Source of the DNA: Heliorestis convoluta
Lineage (GTDB): Bacteria; Bacillota; Desulfitobacteriia; Heliobacteriales; Heliobacteriaceae
Assembly: GCF_009649955.1 (NCBI RefSeq)
Contig: NZ_CP045875.1
Coordinates: 2,572,501-2,636,500, forward strand
Length of the DNA: 64,000 bases
Direction of reading: 5' to 3'
Shown here in pieces: positions 44,197 through 52,862 of the stretch. How positions within the stretch are numbered: the first letter of the stretch is position 1; each line of letters starts with the position of its first letter. A program made the translations under genes and the position numbers. The notes under the pieces are model-generated. The model saw only the letters and a list, made by a program, of their open reading frames with translations. It did not search any database and had not been told where the DNA came from.

Positions 44197-44715
44197 ATCA
44201 AAGGTGTTATCCTTATGTGCATTCGAGAGTTGATCAAAAAAAATCATGGTGAAAGCAAATGGGAAGAAACATTGCAAAAGTCTTCTGTACCTATGAAAGT
44301 TTTATTGCCCGTACAAGATGTGTCTGATTCTGATACGATGAAAATTATGAAGACAGCCTCTAGTGTTTTGAGGATTTCTATGAATCAGTTTATAGATGCT
44401 TTTGGGCAGCACTGGTCTACTCTATTTGCACCGAAAATGTACAGACTCTACTTTACTAGCTCGAAAAGTTCTAAAGAGTTTCTAACAAAGCTTGATTCCA
44501 TTCACGTAACAATGACGCAGCGCATGTCTGGCGCCTCACCACCACGGTTTACGTATGACTGGCAAGATGATAAGACACTTATTATGTCTTACTCGTCTAA
44601 GCGTGGCCTGGTCGATCTTGCCATTGCTTGCATTCATGGTGTCGGTAAGTATTACAATGAAAAGCTTATTGTCACGAAGTTGCCTGGGGATAAGATTAAG
44701 ATTGTGTTTCCATAA
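44197..44715 (+). CDS. H-NOX family heme-based gas sensor
   Basis: The product has the H-NOX features: the heme-ligating His in KEFLTKLDSIHVTMTQR, the GASPPRF turn, and the heme-propionate motif YxSxR as YSSKR in IMSYSSKRGLVDLA. The family begins MKGxI. Here that position is ATC at 44197 (IKGVIL) behind AAAGGGGG. The nearest usual starts are ATG 44215, which would cut the conserved first strand, and TTG 44167. H-NOX proteins bind NO, and in anaerobes sometimes O2. No kinase, cyclase or chemoreceptor partner lies next to it. Confidence 0.85.
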   Translation: MKGVILMCIRELIKKNHGESKWEETLQKSSVPMKVLLPVQDVSDSDTMKIMKTASSVLRISMNQFIDAFGQHWSTLFAPKMYRLYFTSSKSSKEFLTKLDSIHVTMTQRMSGASPPRFTYDWQDDKTLIMSYSSKRGLVDLAIACIHGVGKYYNEKLIVTKLPGDKIKIVFP

Positions 44716-44777
44716 TTATTTTGTAATTTTTTTTTGTTACCATCTGTTTGTAACGAGAGTTAGCGAATGACGAATGA

Positions 44778-44817
44778 AAGAGCCCGCAAGAAAGCTTTTG
44801 GCTTCTTGCGGGCTCTT
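44778..44817. terminator. bidirectional terminator
   Basis: AAGAGCCCGCAAGAA (44778-44792) pairs with TTCTTGCGGGCTCTT (44803-44817) between convergent genes. Confidence 0.9.
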
Positions 44818-44864
44818 GAAATATAAAGCAGGTTAATCATAAGGACAAGTAGGAAGTGGGATCT

Positions 44865-45773
44865 CTATATGCCATCTTGTGTCTCGCGATAGGGATTAAT
44901 GTGAACAAAAACTTTTCTGATATTTTTATGCTTTTCAAGTAGTGCATTTTTTACATTTTTTGATATGCTATGACCTTCTTCTACACTTAGATCAGGGTCT
45001 ACACTAACCTTAATATCGATGACGATATAGTGTCCGTGGGTTCTAGCAAATAGTTCATCAACTCTACTAACACCTGAAACTGTATGAACCGTTTCTAGAA
45101 AAGGTTCTGTTTCTTCCGGCTCAAGTACTTGCTCCATCATGATCAATCCAGATTCTTTCGCGAGAGTGTATCCTATCTTGATAACCAGCACAGAGACAAG
45201 GAGCCCTGCTAAAGGGTCAAAGTAAATTAAGATTGGATAATTATACTGTTGACCAATCACAGCACCGAGAACTCCAACAAATGCAGCGATGGAAGATAAA
45301 GCGTCTGAGCGATGATGCCAGGCTTCTGCTTGTAAGGCTGAACTGTTAATTTTTTTTGCAAGACGATGCTTATACTGAAACAATAATTCTTTTACAAGGA
45401 TTGAAATAACAATGGCTACCAAGGCATACCCTTTGGGCGCTTTTGGTACCTCACCGAAAAAAACTTTTGTTGATTCTATGGCTATCTCTATTCCCACAAC
45501 AATTAAAAGTACAGCCACCACAATCGTTGCAACATTTTCTGCTTTGCCATGACCATAGGGGTGGTTGGCATCGGGTGGCTTTTGAGCCGTCTTTAATCCT
45601 GCAAGAACAGCAACAGAGCCTGCTACATCAGAAGCTGAATGGGCTGCGTCGGCAATTAGAGCACGACTGCCTGATAGCCAACCGACAATCCCCTTCATGA
45701 CTGCTAGAAGCCCATTAAGGACTATCCCGACCCAGGTCGCAAACTCTGCTTGCTTAAATCGCTGGTCCATCAT
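44865..45773 (-). CDS. cation diffusion facilitator transporter
   Basis: This CDF exporter (302 residues) moves Zn, Fe, Mn or similar divalent metals out of the cytoplasm. The signatures are SRALIADAAHSASDVAGS (metal site in membrane segment 2), HPYGHGKAE, and HHRSDALSSIAAFVG (segment 5), followed by a C-terminal cytoplasmic domain with HGHYIVIDIKV. Six membrane segments can be drawn. The ATG at 45773 lies behind GGTAGGTG; the next ATG is equally possible. The metal is unknown. Confidence 0.92.
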   Translation of the reverse strand: MMDQRFKQAEFATWVGIVLNGLLAVMKGIVGWLSGSRALIADAAHSASDVAGSVAVLAGLKTAQKPPDANHPYGHGKAENVATIVVAVLLIVVGIEIAIESTKVFFGEVPKAPKGYALVAIVISILVKELLFQYKHRLAKKINSSALQAEAWHHRSDALSSIAAFVGVLGAVIGQQYNYPILIYFDPLAGLLVSVLVIKIGYTLAKESGLIMMEQVLEPEETEPFLETVHTVSGVSRVDELFARTHGHYIVIDIKVSVDPDLSVEEGHSISKNVKNALLEKHKNIRKVFVHINPYRETQDGI

Positions 45774-46001
45774 AAAACACCTACCACCAAAATATATGTT
45801 ACGGATCCACACTATTATTTCTTCTGGAATTACAAGTTCTTCGTTTCATTGAACCTATGGGTTGGATAGATTAGCTATTAAAGGTTATTGTATCATAGAA
45901 GGACTGCCTGTAGGTTAAAAGAGCTTTATGGATGCTTTATAAACTTTGTCTATCTTGGCTTTATTATGTGTGGGGTTCTTGCATGACAGATTGCTTTCCA
46001 G

Positions 46002-46041
46002 AAAAAAAAAGAGCCCCCTTCCTTTGTGAAGGGGGCTCTTT
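46002..46041 (-). terminator. terminator after rubrerythrin
   Basis: AAAGAGCCCCCTTC and GAAGGGGGCTCTTT pair, with nine T residues following on the minus strand. Confidence 0.92.
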
Positions 46042-46067
46042 ATGAAGAGTTAAGAACTACGTTATTC

Positions 46068-46616
46068 TTATTTGCTGAAATGGCGCTCGAGCAAACCTTT
46101 GAAGGCAGCACCATGACGAGCTTCGTCTTTACACATTTCATGCACTGTATCATGAACAGCATCAAGGCCGAGCTCTTTGGCCCGCTTGGCTAGATCGAGC
46201 TTGCCTTGACAAGCGCCGTATTCTGCTTCAACACGGAGTTCGAGGTTTTTCTTGGTGGAAGTGGTAACGACTTCACCAAGCAACTCAGCAAACTTTGCAG
46301 CATGTTCTGCTTCTTCAAAAGCAATGCGCTTATAAGCTTCAGCGACTTCAGGATAGCCTTCGCGGTCAGCTTGACGACTCATGGCCAAGTACATGCCTAC
46401 TTCTGTACATTCGCCCATGAAGTTCATTTTTAATCCTTCTACGATTTGAGCGTCCACATCTTTGGCAACGCCAATGCGATGTTCATCAGCCCAGTTCAGC
46501 TCGCCTGATGCTTTTTCTTCAAACTTGCTAGCAGGTGCTTTACATTGAGGACAAGCTTCTGGTGGAGCGTCGCCTTCATGGCCATAACCACAGATTACAC
46601 AGATAAACTTTTTCAC
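46068..46616 (-). CDS. reverse rubrerythrin (rubredoxin-like domain first)
   Basis: An N-terminal rubredoxin-like FeCys4 domain ([20 protein letters not shown]) precedes the ferritin-like diiron domain, whose ligands lie in [24 protein letters not shown] and DEARHGAAF. This order is the reverse of classic rubrerythrin and is typical of Clostridial peroxidases that detoxify H2O2 with NADH-derived electrons. The GTG at 46616 follows AGGAGGTTCCCAAC. It supports an anaerobic host. Confidence 0.92.
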   Translation of the reverse strand: MKKFICVICGYGHEGDAPPEACPQCKAPASKFEEKASGELNWADEHRIGVAKDVDAQIVEGLKMNFMGECTEVGMYLAMSRQADREGYPEVAEAYKRIAFEEAEHAAKFAELLGEVVTTSTKKNLELRVEAEYGACQGKLDLAKRAKELGLDAVHDTVHEMCKDEARHGAAFKGLLERHFSK

Positions 46617-46753
46617 GTTGGGAACCTCCTACATATTCTTTTTAGAAATGATAACTCTTACTCTTATACTATTCGCTCTATCTTCGCCATTTCCTGCTTC
46701 TTATTAGAAAAAAATTCTGTACCTTTAGACTTGCCAAACCTTCATAGATTCTC

Positions 46754-46792
46754 AAAGAAAAACGTGAGGCCAAGGACCTCACGTTTTTCTTT
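46754..46792. terminator. bidirectional terminator
   Basis: AAAGAAAAACGTGAGG (46754-46769) pairs with CCTCACGTTTTTCTTT (46777-46792). It lies behind the gene at 46834 on the minus strand. Confidence 0.9.
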
Positions 46793-46833
46793 GGTCTATC
46801 CCGCTATCCCGATAACTTTATAGTACGCTTCTA

Positions 46834-47061
46834 TCAGCCATTATCCTGCTGTTGCTTTCGTAAAATAGTCAAGTAATCTTTGTGTGCTTCGCTCCAAATG
46901 AATATTTTGGAAACTACATCATTGAAGTCCTCAGTAAACGGATAGGTCATATAAAGGGTATATTCATATTTGCCTTCTTTGATTGCTTCTTGAAGATCAT
47001 GCGCTGCTTTCTGAAAAGCTAAAAAAGATTGGCTAATTCTTTCTAGTTGATTCTCAGACAT
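46834..47061 (-). CDS. hypothetical protein, 75 aa
   Basis: I do not recognise this 75-residue acidic protein. It appears helical in the first half (LERISQSFLAFQKAAHDLQEAIKEG) and has an aromatic middle (YEYTLYMTYPFTEDF). It is preceded by GGAAGGAG at 13 nt, and followed by a strong terminator, so it is likely a real gene. Confidence 0.6.
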   Translation of the reverse strand: MSENQLERISQSFLAFQKAAHDLQEAIKEGKYEYTLYMTYPFTEDFNDVVSKIFIWSEAHKDYLTILRKQQQDNG

Positions 47062-47316
47062 ACTCTATTTGTCGCTCCTTCCAAGATGATTCTTGATGTC
47101 TTAATGTCTTTTCTTGCTGTATTTATCACATCTCTACCTTTTCCTTAAACCCCAAAAAGTTCCTTTTGTTATATTCTTTTTTTCACTATGCTTATGTTGA
47201 CTTTTGTTGTCCAAAAAAAGGGTGGTGAGTGAAAAAATACTTTTCTTTTGAAAGGATGAATTTTTTATATTTCTATGTTATAAAGAGAAGTAGCATTGAG
47301 AGAAAGACTGGTGGTC

Positions 47317-48576
47317 ATGAATAAAAAGGTAGAATTTGTTATCGAGCTAGGACGGCTTCTCTTGCAGTCAGGTGCGGAAACATACCGTATTGAAGAAAGT
47401 ATGGAGCGCTGCGGTACTGCCTTTGGTCTCAAGAAGCTTGAAGCTTATGCAACCACCTCTGTCGTCATGCTAACCTATTATGATGACAAGGATGACCAAA
47501 AGAGTCACTTTACAAGAATCCGCGAAAGAGATTTAGACCTAGAAAAAATAACTCTATTAAATGATTTATCGAGACGAGTCAGTTGCAAAAGAATTTCCCC
47601 TGAGGAGGCTTATAAGCAGCTTAAAAAGATAGAAGAAAGCTCTAGTTCTATATCTTTCGGTATAACTACCTTTATTGCAGGCATTAACGGCGCTTTGATT
47701 GCTCTGTTAAACAATAGTGGCCCCTTAGAGGCCATGATGGCTTTTATTGTTGTTGTTCTAACTTTTGTTATTATTCGAAAAATCAAAGTAGAGCAAGTGC
47801 TTTTTTTCAAAGAAATGTCTATCGGCATGATAGGTGCTACCCTTGCTGTTTTGCTCTACTACGTAATTCCTTTCAATATAGCACCTGTCATCATCGGTTT
47901 GATGCTAATTGCAATTCCTAGTATTCAAATGGTGAATGCTGTACGAGATTTATCGTCTGGTGATTTAACAAGCGGTGCTTTACGAGGTCTTGAAGCGGCT
48001 GGCTTGACAGTGGCTTTATTTAGCGGTGTCGGCATTGTCTTATCCTTGTCTAAAGTACCTTTCCAAGAGGGTTACTCTTCTTTAATGGCCGTCAATCCGG
48101 TGAAAGCTGCTATCTTAGCGATTATGATTGCACTGCTCTTTAATATCTTTTTGAAATCACCGATGAAGTCTCTTCCCTTCACAGCCCTTGCTTCCTTCTT
48201 GGGATTGGTCTCCTTTCTTTTCTTTGGTAAGATAGGCTTTAGCCTCACTGCTTCCGTCTTTTGTGGAGCTTTGGCTGTTGCTATTACTTGCGAATTTTCT
48301 GCTCGAATCTGTAAGATCCCAACGACTGCTTTTATCGTTGCCGGCTTTGTGCCTTTGTTACCGGGTTTATGGTTTTATAAATCCATGAGCTTATTGGTTG
48401 TTGGTGACCTTGCAGGCTACATTGAGCCGTTGACGCAAGGCACAGCAATCATTTTGGCCATCGGCTTCTCTGCAGCGATTGCAACGGTCTTTTTTAGAAA
48501 GTTCTTAAATAATTTGACTTTCTTTCGCAAAAGGCAATGTGATGTTCATGAAAATTCAAGTAAGTCTCTGTCTTGA
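47317..48576 (+). CDS. ThrE-family threonine/serine exporter (both halves fused)
   Basis: The N-terminal part is a ThrE domain (DUF1212): FVIELGRLLLQSGAETYRIEESMERCGTAFGL, then about five membrane segments. The C-terminal part is the ThrE_2 domain with the CKIPTTAFIVAGFVPLLPG motif and more membrane segments. Many Firmicutes encode the halves as two genes; a single chain is also known, as in Corynebacterium. The start is uncertain: ATG 47317 is preferred, TTG 47296 is open. A good terminator follows at 48581. Confidence 0.85.
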   Translation: MNKKVEFVIELGRLLLQSGAETYRIEESMERCGTAFGLKKLEAYATTSVVMLTYYDDKDDQKSHFTRIRERDLDLEKITLLNDLSRRVSCKRISPEEAYKQLKKIEESSSSISFGITTFIAGINGALIALLNNSGPLEAMMAFIVVVLTFVIIRKIKVEQVLFFKEMSIGMIGATLAVLLYYVIPFNIAPVIIGLMLIAIPSIQMVNAVRDLSSGDLTSGALRGLEAAGLTVALFSGVGIVLSLSKVPFQEGYSSLMAVNPVKAAILAIMIALLFNIFLKSPMKSLPFTALASFLGLVSFLFFGKIGFSLTASVFCGALAVAITCEFSARICKIPTTAFIVAGFVPLLPGLWFYKSMSLLVVGDLAGYIEPLTQGTAIILAIGFSAAIATVFFRKFLNNLTFFRKRQCDVHENSSKSLS

Positions 48577-48580
48577 AAGG

Positions 48581-48616
48581 AAAAAACGCTCAGATTTGAA
48601 TCTGTAGCGTTTTTTC
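48581..48616 (+). terminator. terminator after thrE
   Basis: AAAAAACGCT and AGCGTTTTTT pair with an inner CAGATTTGAATCTG hairpin. Confidence 0.9.
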
Positions 48617-48625
48617 TTATGCACC

Positions 48626-48652
48626 TTATTCACGTTATCCACATTATCCACA
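48626..48652 (+). repeat. three abutting DnaA-box 9-mers
   Basis: TTATTCACG, TTATCCACA and TTATCCACA follow one another without a gap (48626-48634, 48635-48643, 48644-48652). The last two equal the strict DnaA box and the first differs at one base from TTATNCACA. A fourth, TAATCCACA, lies in the other orientation at 48677-48669. No dnaA or dnaN is in the window, so this is not evidently oriC. The cluster lies between a terminator and the NlpC/LysM gene. Confidence 0.75.
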
Positions 48653-48831
48653 GATTCTCATGTCGCTTTGTGGATTAAATTGCTTTATTTCCAAGAATAA
48701 GGTTGTTGTTTTTTGTTGTGATGTTGTTCCTTAATATACCGCTAAAGCCATATATAAAATATTGATATAGTGCTTATAGGTTAATAGAATGGTTACAGAG
48801 GATGAATTAATACTTTCAAGGGGTGGCTATT

Positions 48832-49899
48832 TTGAAAAGAATCACGGCATTGTTACTAGCAACATTCTTAACCTTTTCTGTAACACTTCCGGCCCATGCT
48901 TTTTGGGCAAGGTACTCTACATCTGAAGCGATCGTGAAGTATGAAAAGTACATAGAGGGCTACCAAAATGATGAAGTCGTAAAAATCAAAGAGTACCGCA
49001 ACAATTATGCTTTTATGAAAGATAGCCTTGCAGATCAGCTAATTGAACGAGCCATTTGGTACATGGAACATGGCTATATGGTCTACGGTCGTCAGTTTAA
49101 AGGCTATAAAGACTACGGCATCGTAGATTGTTCCAATTTTGTTTCTCTTGTATATAGTGATTTTGGCTTTAACATCACGACGACAGCGAGAAACTACAAT
49201 TCGGTAGGCAAGAAAGTTGAAGGCGCCTATGCTACCAAGCAGGGAAACCATTGGGCGATCCAAGGAACTGAAAATCTTCTTCCCGGTGATATTTTCACCT
49301 ATTGGCAAAAAGATGCAAATGGGAATAAGTACATTAGCCATGTCGCTATCTACATGGGGATGATTGACGGAAAGCCGGCTGTTATCGGAACGGCCGACGC
49401 TGGAAATCCGACTGCTATCGGTATTGTGAATGATGTTCGTTACTGGTGGGGTAGTAACTTTTACACAGTTAGACGTGTTCTCCCCGAAGGCGCCTGGACA
49501 GCAGGAAAGACATTGCCGGGACATGAAGCGAAAGCCCCTGTAATTCCAAAACAATATCAATTGCCGCCACAAAAAAAGGTTGTCATGCCCGGTGAAGCGA
49601 ACAAAGACATCAAAACAACCTATACTGTTAAAGCTGGCGATAGCCTTTGGAAGATAGCTACTACCCACGGACTTACTGTTCAAGCGCTCATCCAGGTCAA
49701 TCATCTTACTTCAACAACCATCTATATAGGACAAACTTTAACCATCCCAACGCAAAATTCCTATACCGTTGTTGCTGGAGATAGTATGTGGAAAATTGCT
49801 CAACAGTTCGGTATTTCTTTGACGAGCCTTATTCAGGCAAACCCTACGATTAACCCGAACTACTTGTATATTGGACAAATTCTTACTTTACCAGCCTAA
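48832..49899 (+). CDS. secreted NlpC/P60-type hydrolase with two LysM domains
   Basis: A signal peptide (MKRITALLLATFLTFSVTLPAHA) is followed by a Cys-His hydrolase domain with DYGIVDCSNFVSLVY (nucleophile Cys) and ISHVAIYMG (His). Two LysM repeats (YTVKAGDSLWKIATTHGLTV; YTVVAGDSMWKIAQQFGIS) bind peptidoglycan at the C-terminus. This is a cell-wall or spore-cortex amidase/endopeptidase. TTG 48832 lies 5 nt after AAGGGGTGG and gives the neat signal peptide; GTG 48823 is less likely. The DnaA-box cluster lies about 180 bp upstream. Confidence 0.9.
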   Translation: MKRITALLLATFLTFSVTLPAHAFWARYSTSEAIVKYEKYIEGYQNDEVVKIKEYRNNYAFMKDSLADQLIERAIWYMEHGYMVYGRQFKGYKDYGIVDCSNFVSLVYSDFGFNITTTARNYNSVGKKVEGAYATKQGNHWAIQGTENLLPGDIFTYWQKDANGNKYISHVAIYMGMIDGKPAVIGTADAGNPTAIGIVNDVRYWWGSNFYTVRRVLPEGAWTAGKTLPGHEAKAPVIPKQYQLPPQKKVVMPGEANKDIKTTYTVKAGDSLWKIATTHGLTVQALIQVNHLTSTTIYIGQTLTIPTQNSYTVVAGDSMWKIAQQFGISLTSLIQANPTINPNYLYIGQILTLPA

Positions 49900-49980
49900 G
49901 GTTCGAAAAAAGTTGGCATGAAAAAGACTTCGAGAAAATATTTTTTCATATTAAAACTATAGTTTAATTGTATCTACTAC

Positions 49981-50023
49981 AAACCGTTGACCTACTTTAT
50001 AAAATAGGCCAACGGTTTTTTCT
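49981..50023 (+). terminator. terminator after the NlpC/LysM gene
   Basis: AAACCGTTG-CCTA pairs with TAGGCCAACGGTTT and is followed by T residues. A separate AAACTATAGTTT palindrome lies at about 49954-49968 before it. Confidence 0.88.
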
Positions 50024-50118
50024 TGTTTAAGGAATATTGTTCCATTTTGCTGGCAGAGTATTTTGCTTCCATTCGTGTAACCATAGCATTAGTTCTGTTA
50101 TGAGAAAGAGGTCAAAGA

Positions 50119-51075
50119 GTGGCTTATATTTTACTAATTGTAGGCTTTGTATTATTAATCAAAGGGGCTGATCTATTTGTTGATGGCTCCTCCAATATTG
50201 CACGAGCTCTTCGTATTTCTCCACTCGTAATCGGCTTAACAATTGTATCGTTAGGAACAAGCTCCCCTGAAGCAACCATCAGCATCATTGCTGCGTTGGA
50301 AGAAAATACTGGCGTAGCTCTCGGAAATGTTGTGGGAAGTAATATTTTGAATACTTCATTGGTTGTGGGGATTGCTGCATTTATCTATCCATTAAAAGTG
50401 CAAAGCGAAACGATAAAAAAAGAAATACCCTTTGCATTGTTGGCAACTATTGTTTTATTGATTTTGGTTAGTGATGTACCACTTCAAGGGGCGACAGAAA
50501 ACCTTCTCACAAGAGGAGACGGCTTTATCATCTTACTGTTTTTTGCGATTTTCTTGTACTATGTATTTGAAGTCGCAAGGAATAATCGGGAAAGTATTAA
50601 AGAAGAAGAGGCAGAACAGAAGCCTACTTCATGGAAGAAGAATATTTTACTGACTTTGGCTGGTCTTTTTGGAATTATACTTGGCGGGGAGTTGGTCGTA
50701 AAAAATGCTACTGCAATTGCACTTTCTCTGGGAATGAGTCAAACCTTAGCCGGTCTAACCATTGTAGCGATTGGTACTTCCTTGCCCGAATTAATCACAT
50801 CCGCTACTGCTGCATTAAAGAAAGAAACTGAAATCGCTTTAGGAAACATAGTGGGAAGTAACATCTTTAATATTTTCTTCGTGCTAGGAACGACTGCTTC
50901 CATTCACCCACTTGTTGTAAATAGTGAGATTATTTTTGATATTATTGTTATGGTATTACTTACAATTACTCTACTGATTTTTTCAAGAACAAGCTTTGAA
51001 GTTGGAAAGCTTGAAGGGGTTTTTCTGGTTATTTCCTATCTTTTTTATTTGACTTTTATTATCTTTAGAAATTAA
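50119..51075 (+). CDS. sodium/calcium antiporter family protein
   Basis: The CaCA superfamily repeats are visible: GLTIVSLGTSSPEATIS with ALGNVVGSNILN in the first half and GLTIVAIGTSLPELITS with ALGNIVGSNIFN in the second. These alpha repeats form the ion path of a YrbG-type exchanger with about ten membrane segments. The ion pair is not certain. The GTG start follows AAAGAGG. A terminator follows at 51075. Confidence 0.93.
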   Translation: MAYILLIVGFVLLIKGADLFVDGSSNIARALRISPLVIGLTIVSLGTSSPEATISIIAALEENTGVALGNVVGSNILNTSLVVGIAAFIYPLKVQSETIKKEIPFALLATIVLLILVSDVPLQGATENLLTRGDGFIILLFFAIFLYYVFEVARNNRESIKEEEAEQKPTSWKKNILLTLAGLFGIILGGELVVKNATAIALSLGMSQTLAGLTIVAIGTSLPELITSATAALKKETEIALGNIVGSNIFNIFFVLGTTASIHPLVVNSEIIFDIIVMVLLTITLLIFSRTSFEVGKLEGVFLVISYLFYLTFIIFRN

Positions 51076-51108
51076 AAGAAACCCGCCAAATTTCTGGCGG
51101 GTTTCTTT
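51075..51108 (+). terminator. terminator after the antiporter gene
   Basis: AAAGAAACCCGCCA (51075-51088) pairs with TGGCGGGTTTCTTT (51095-51108). Confidence 0.92.
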
Positions 51109-51263
51109 CTGTAACCACATACTGGAATCTAAAGCCAAAAAAAAGGAGCAGTTGCTGTGTGCAAGGTGTGGGAAGGCGAGCTGGAAGCTACTGCTCTTGA
51201 TGACTTTGTTCAGCCAATTAGGAAAACGATTGATGAGAAAGAGAATTCTGATCTGTTGAAGTG

Positions 51264-51854
51264 TTAGCCAGCGTTACCATTACCATTACCGTTGCCGTTG
51301 CCGTTATCTGAGAACATGAACTTAGCCCAAGCAAAAATGACAACATTTTTGAAAATATTACGGCCACATTGAGGTGTGAGAGCGCAACATTCTACATAGG
51401 TGTCGATGATAATGTTATTTTGGTGTATTTGCAGCGGATCGGTACCGTTAATCTCGTCAGGAATAATGATATATGCGCTAAAAGGAAACTGGAAATCTAC
51501 ACAATAGACATGACCGCCATGATCGCAATACTGAATCGTCTGGTCAACATAGCCTTCAAAGCAAAGCTTACGACCTGTGAATACTGTTCCATCTGTAGCG
51601 GTTACTGCTGGAGTTGGTACAACTTTCTTGGCTGTAACGCAAACCTCGATTCTGTCAACTGTCTTCAGTTCTTTGATGTCTGGTAAACCATCTGGTAGCG
51701 TTAAATGCTCCCAAACTGTGAATTGATTTGCATAGGGTGTTACGTTATTCGGTTGTGGCACTTGGTCAACAGGTCTAACTGGGCAGAAGATAGTCTTAGA
51801 ACGTGGGCACCCCTCCTTCGGTGGACAATAAGGTTTTTTTGAGAATGGATACAC
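51264..51854 (-). CDS. Cys-rich SPOCS-like spore coat protein
   Basis: This 196-residue protein has a Cys/Pro N-terminus (CPPKEGCPRSKTIFCP), a central strand-rich part (TVDRIEVCVTAKKVVPTPAV; GRKLCFEGYVDQTIQY) and a (Gly-Asn)n tail. It aligns by eye with the neighbour at 51940 (VTAKQIV; GKKAVVEGFICYRLVY). Both look like SPOCS/DUF3794-type coat proteins. The GTG start follows GGGAGG. A CATACTTTA -10 as in the 23.5-kb genes lies at 51880-51872, with AG instead of AC at the -35 position. Confidence 0.7.
   Translation of the reverse strand: MYPFSKKPYCPPKEGCPRSKTIFCPVRPVDQVPQPNNVTPYANQFTVWEHLTLPDGLPDIKELKTVDRIEVCVTAKKVVPTPAVTATDGTVFTGRKLCFEGYVDQTIQYCDHGGHVYCVDFQFPFSAYIIIPDEINGTDPLQIHQNNIIIDTYVECCALTPQCGRNIFKNVVIFAWAKFMFSDNGNGNGNGNGNAG
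51272..51306 (-). repeat. (Gly-Asn)n codon repeat
   Basis: A six-base repeat GGCAAC/GGTAAT encodes five to six Gly-Asn pairs at the C-terminus of the coat-type protein. Such tracts change in copy number easily. Confidence 0.7.
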
Positions 51855-51871
51855 AAAACATTCCTCCCTGG

Positions 51872-51880
51872 TAAAGTATG
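51872..51880 (-). promoter_or_regulatory. sigma-K-like -10 element
   Basis: CATACTTTA on the minus strand, identical to the element before the gene at 23571, lies 18-26 bp before the coat-type gene's GTG. The -35 position has AG, one base off the AC consensus. Confidence 0.4.
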
Positions 51881-51939
51881 ATGCGGAGGTTTTCCGCTCA
51901 CTTTAAGTTATGTCAAATTATGGAAATTGGTTCTGCCTC

Positions 51940-52710
51940 CTATGGCCACTTGCTGATCTTTTTTCTATTTTTTTGGTGGACTTTCGTCGGGCGGACGAAA
52001 TTATGGATCGAAAAAGTTTGATATATTGTAACAGGACTTTTCGATGTAGCAGTTGCATCATTGTTTACCTTCTGCGTAGGACAGCAAAGTGGCGGTGGGC
52101 AGGGTTTTGGTGGTGGACAAGGCTTGGGCGGTGGACAAGGCTTGGGCGGTGGGCAAGGCTTGGGCGGTGGGCAGGGCTTGGGCGGTGGGCAGGGCTTGGG
52201 CGGTGGGCAGGGCTTGGGTGGTGGGCAAAAGTTTTTCAAATGAATGAACAACAGAGCATTTATGACGAAATTTCGTTTGTTTTTTGGACAGACTACAAGA
52301 TCTTCTACTACAAGAAAAGATCGAATGGGATCCTCATCATTCCAGTGTTCTGGAATGACGACATAATCAAAAAACGACAGCTTCTGTTCCAATGTACTAA
52401 CATTACCACAGGGACTTTCGTAAACGAGACGATAACAGATAAAGCCTTCAACAACAGCTTTTTTACCCGTTAACTTGGTTTTGTCTAATGCACTTCCTTT
52501 CGGCGTTTCGACAAATCGCATAGATACAATCTGTTTGGCTGTTACTGTTACTTCAAGGATCTTCACAATTTCTGCCTTATTAGCAGGCAATTCTACTTCT
52601 TGATTAACTTGACTTTGTTTAAAGACGCGAGGTTTTTCTGGAAAGTCTTTATCTAAAGACTTTGCTATTACACAGGTTTGGTCGGGACAGGACTGTGCCG
52701 TGTAAAACAC
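51940..52710 (-). CDS. SPOCS-like spore coat protein with CPPPKP repeats
   Basis: Residues 1-170 resemble the protein at 51264 (ILEVTVTAKQIVSMRF; GKKAVVEGFICYRLVYESP; LSFFDYVVIPEHWNDEDPI). Then comes a proline/cysteine segment with the hexapeptide CPPPKP seven times (about residues 161-203), CPPPLCCP, and a basic end. Such a Cys-Pro-Lys tract could be cross-linked by disulfide or Lys bonds in a spore layer. The GTG start follows GGGGGAG. The region 52091-52229 on the plus strand has a shadow frame only. Confidence 0.72.
   Translation of the reverse strand: MFYTAQSCPDQTCVIAKSLDKDFPEKPRVFKQSQVNQEVELPANKAEIVKILEVTVTAKQIVSMRFVETPKGSALDKTKLTGKKAVVEGFICYRLVYESPCGNVSTLEQKLSFFDYVVIPEHWNDEDPIRSFLVVEDLVVCPKNKRNFVINALLFIHLKNFCPPPKPCPPPKPCPPPKPCPPPKPCPPPKPCPPPKPCPPPKPCPPPLCCPTQKVNNDATATSKSPVTIYQTFSIHNFVRPTKVHQKNRKKISKWP
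52091..52229 (-). repeat. 18-bp tandem repeat encoding CPPPKP
   Basis: An 18-bp unit (on the plus strand GGCGGTGGGCAGGGCTTG) is repeated about 7.5 times with small changes at third positions. It encodes CPPPKP on the minus strand. The near-identical units suggest recent expansion. Confidence 0.9.
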
Positions 52711-52862
52711 TTTTTGTCTCCCCCTTGCTTACCATTTACTGGTACATATTATGAGGAGCCTTCTAATATTGTTATAATTTTGAAATATTTTTTATAAAAG
52801 TCAGGAGGACCTTTCAAATCCATAGTTTCTACAGAAGCTGCTGACAATGACATTCCAAGAAA

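Noticed and set aside
48626-48652. Origin of replication (oriC)
   Set aside because: Only three or four boxes are present, and no dnaA, dnaN, rpmH or gyrase genes are nearby, so I call it a DnaA-box cluster only.
49039-49704. 221-residue minus-strand frame
   Set aside because: It is antisense to the NlpC/LysM gene, which has a signal peptide, catalytic motifs and a terminator.
52091-52229. Short repeats that could be taken for a CRISPR array
   Set aside because: The 18-bp units abut without spacers and encode a peptide repeat in frame; no cas gene lies in the window.
52061-52243. Plus-strand frame rich in GGGQGLGGGQ
   Set aside because: It is the antisense of the CPPPKP repeat of the coat-type protein at 51940-52710 and has no ribosome site.
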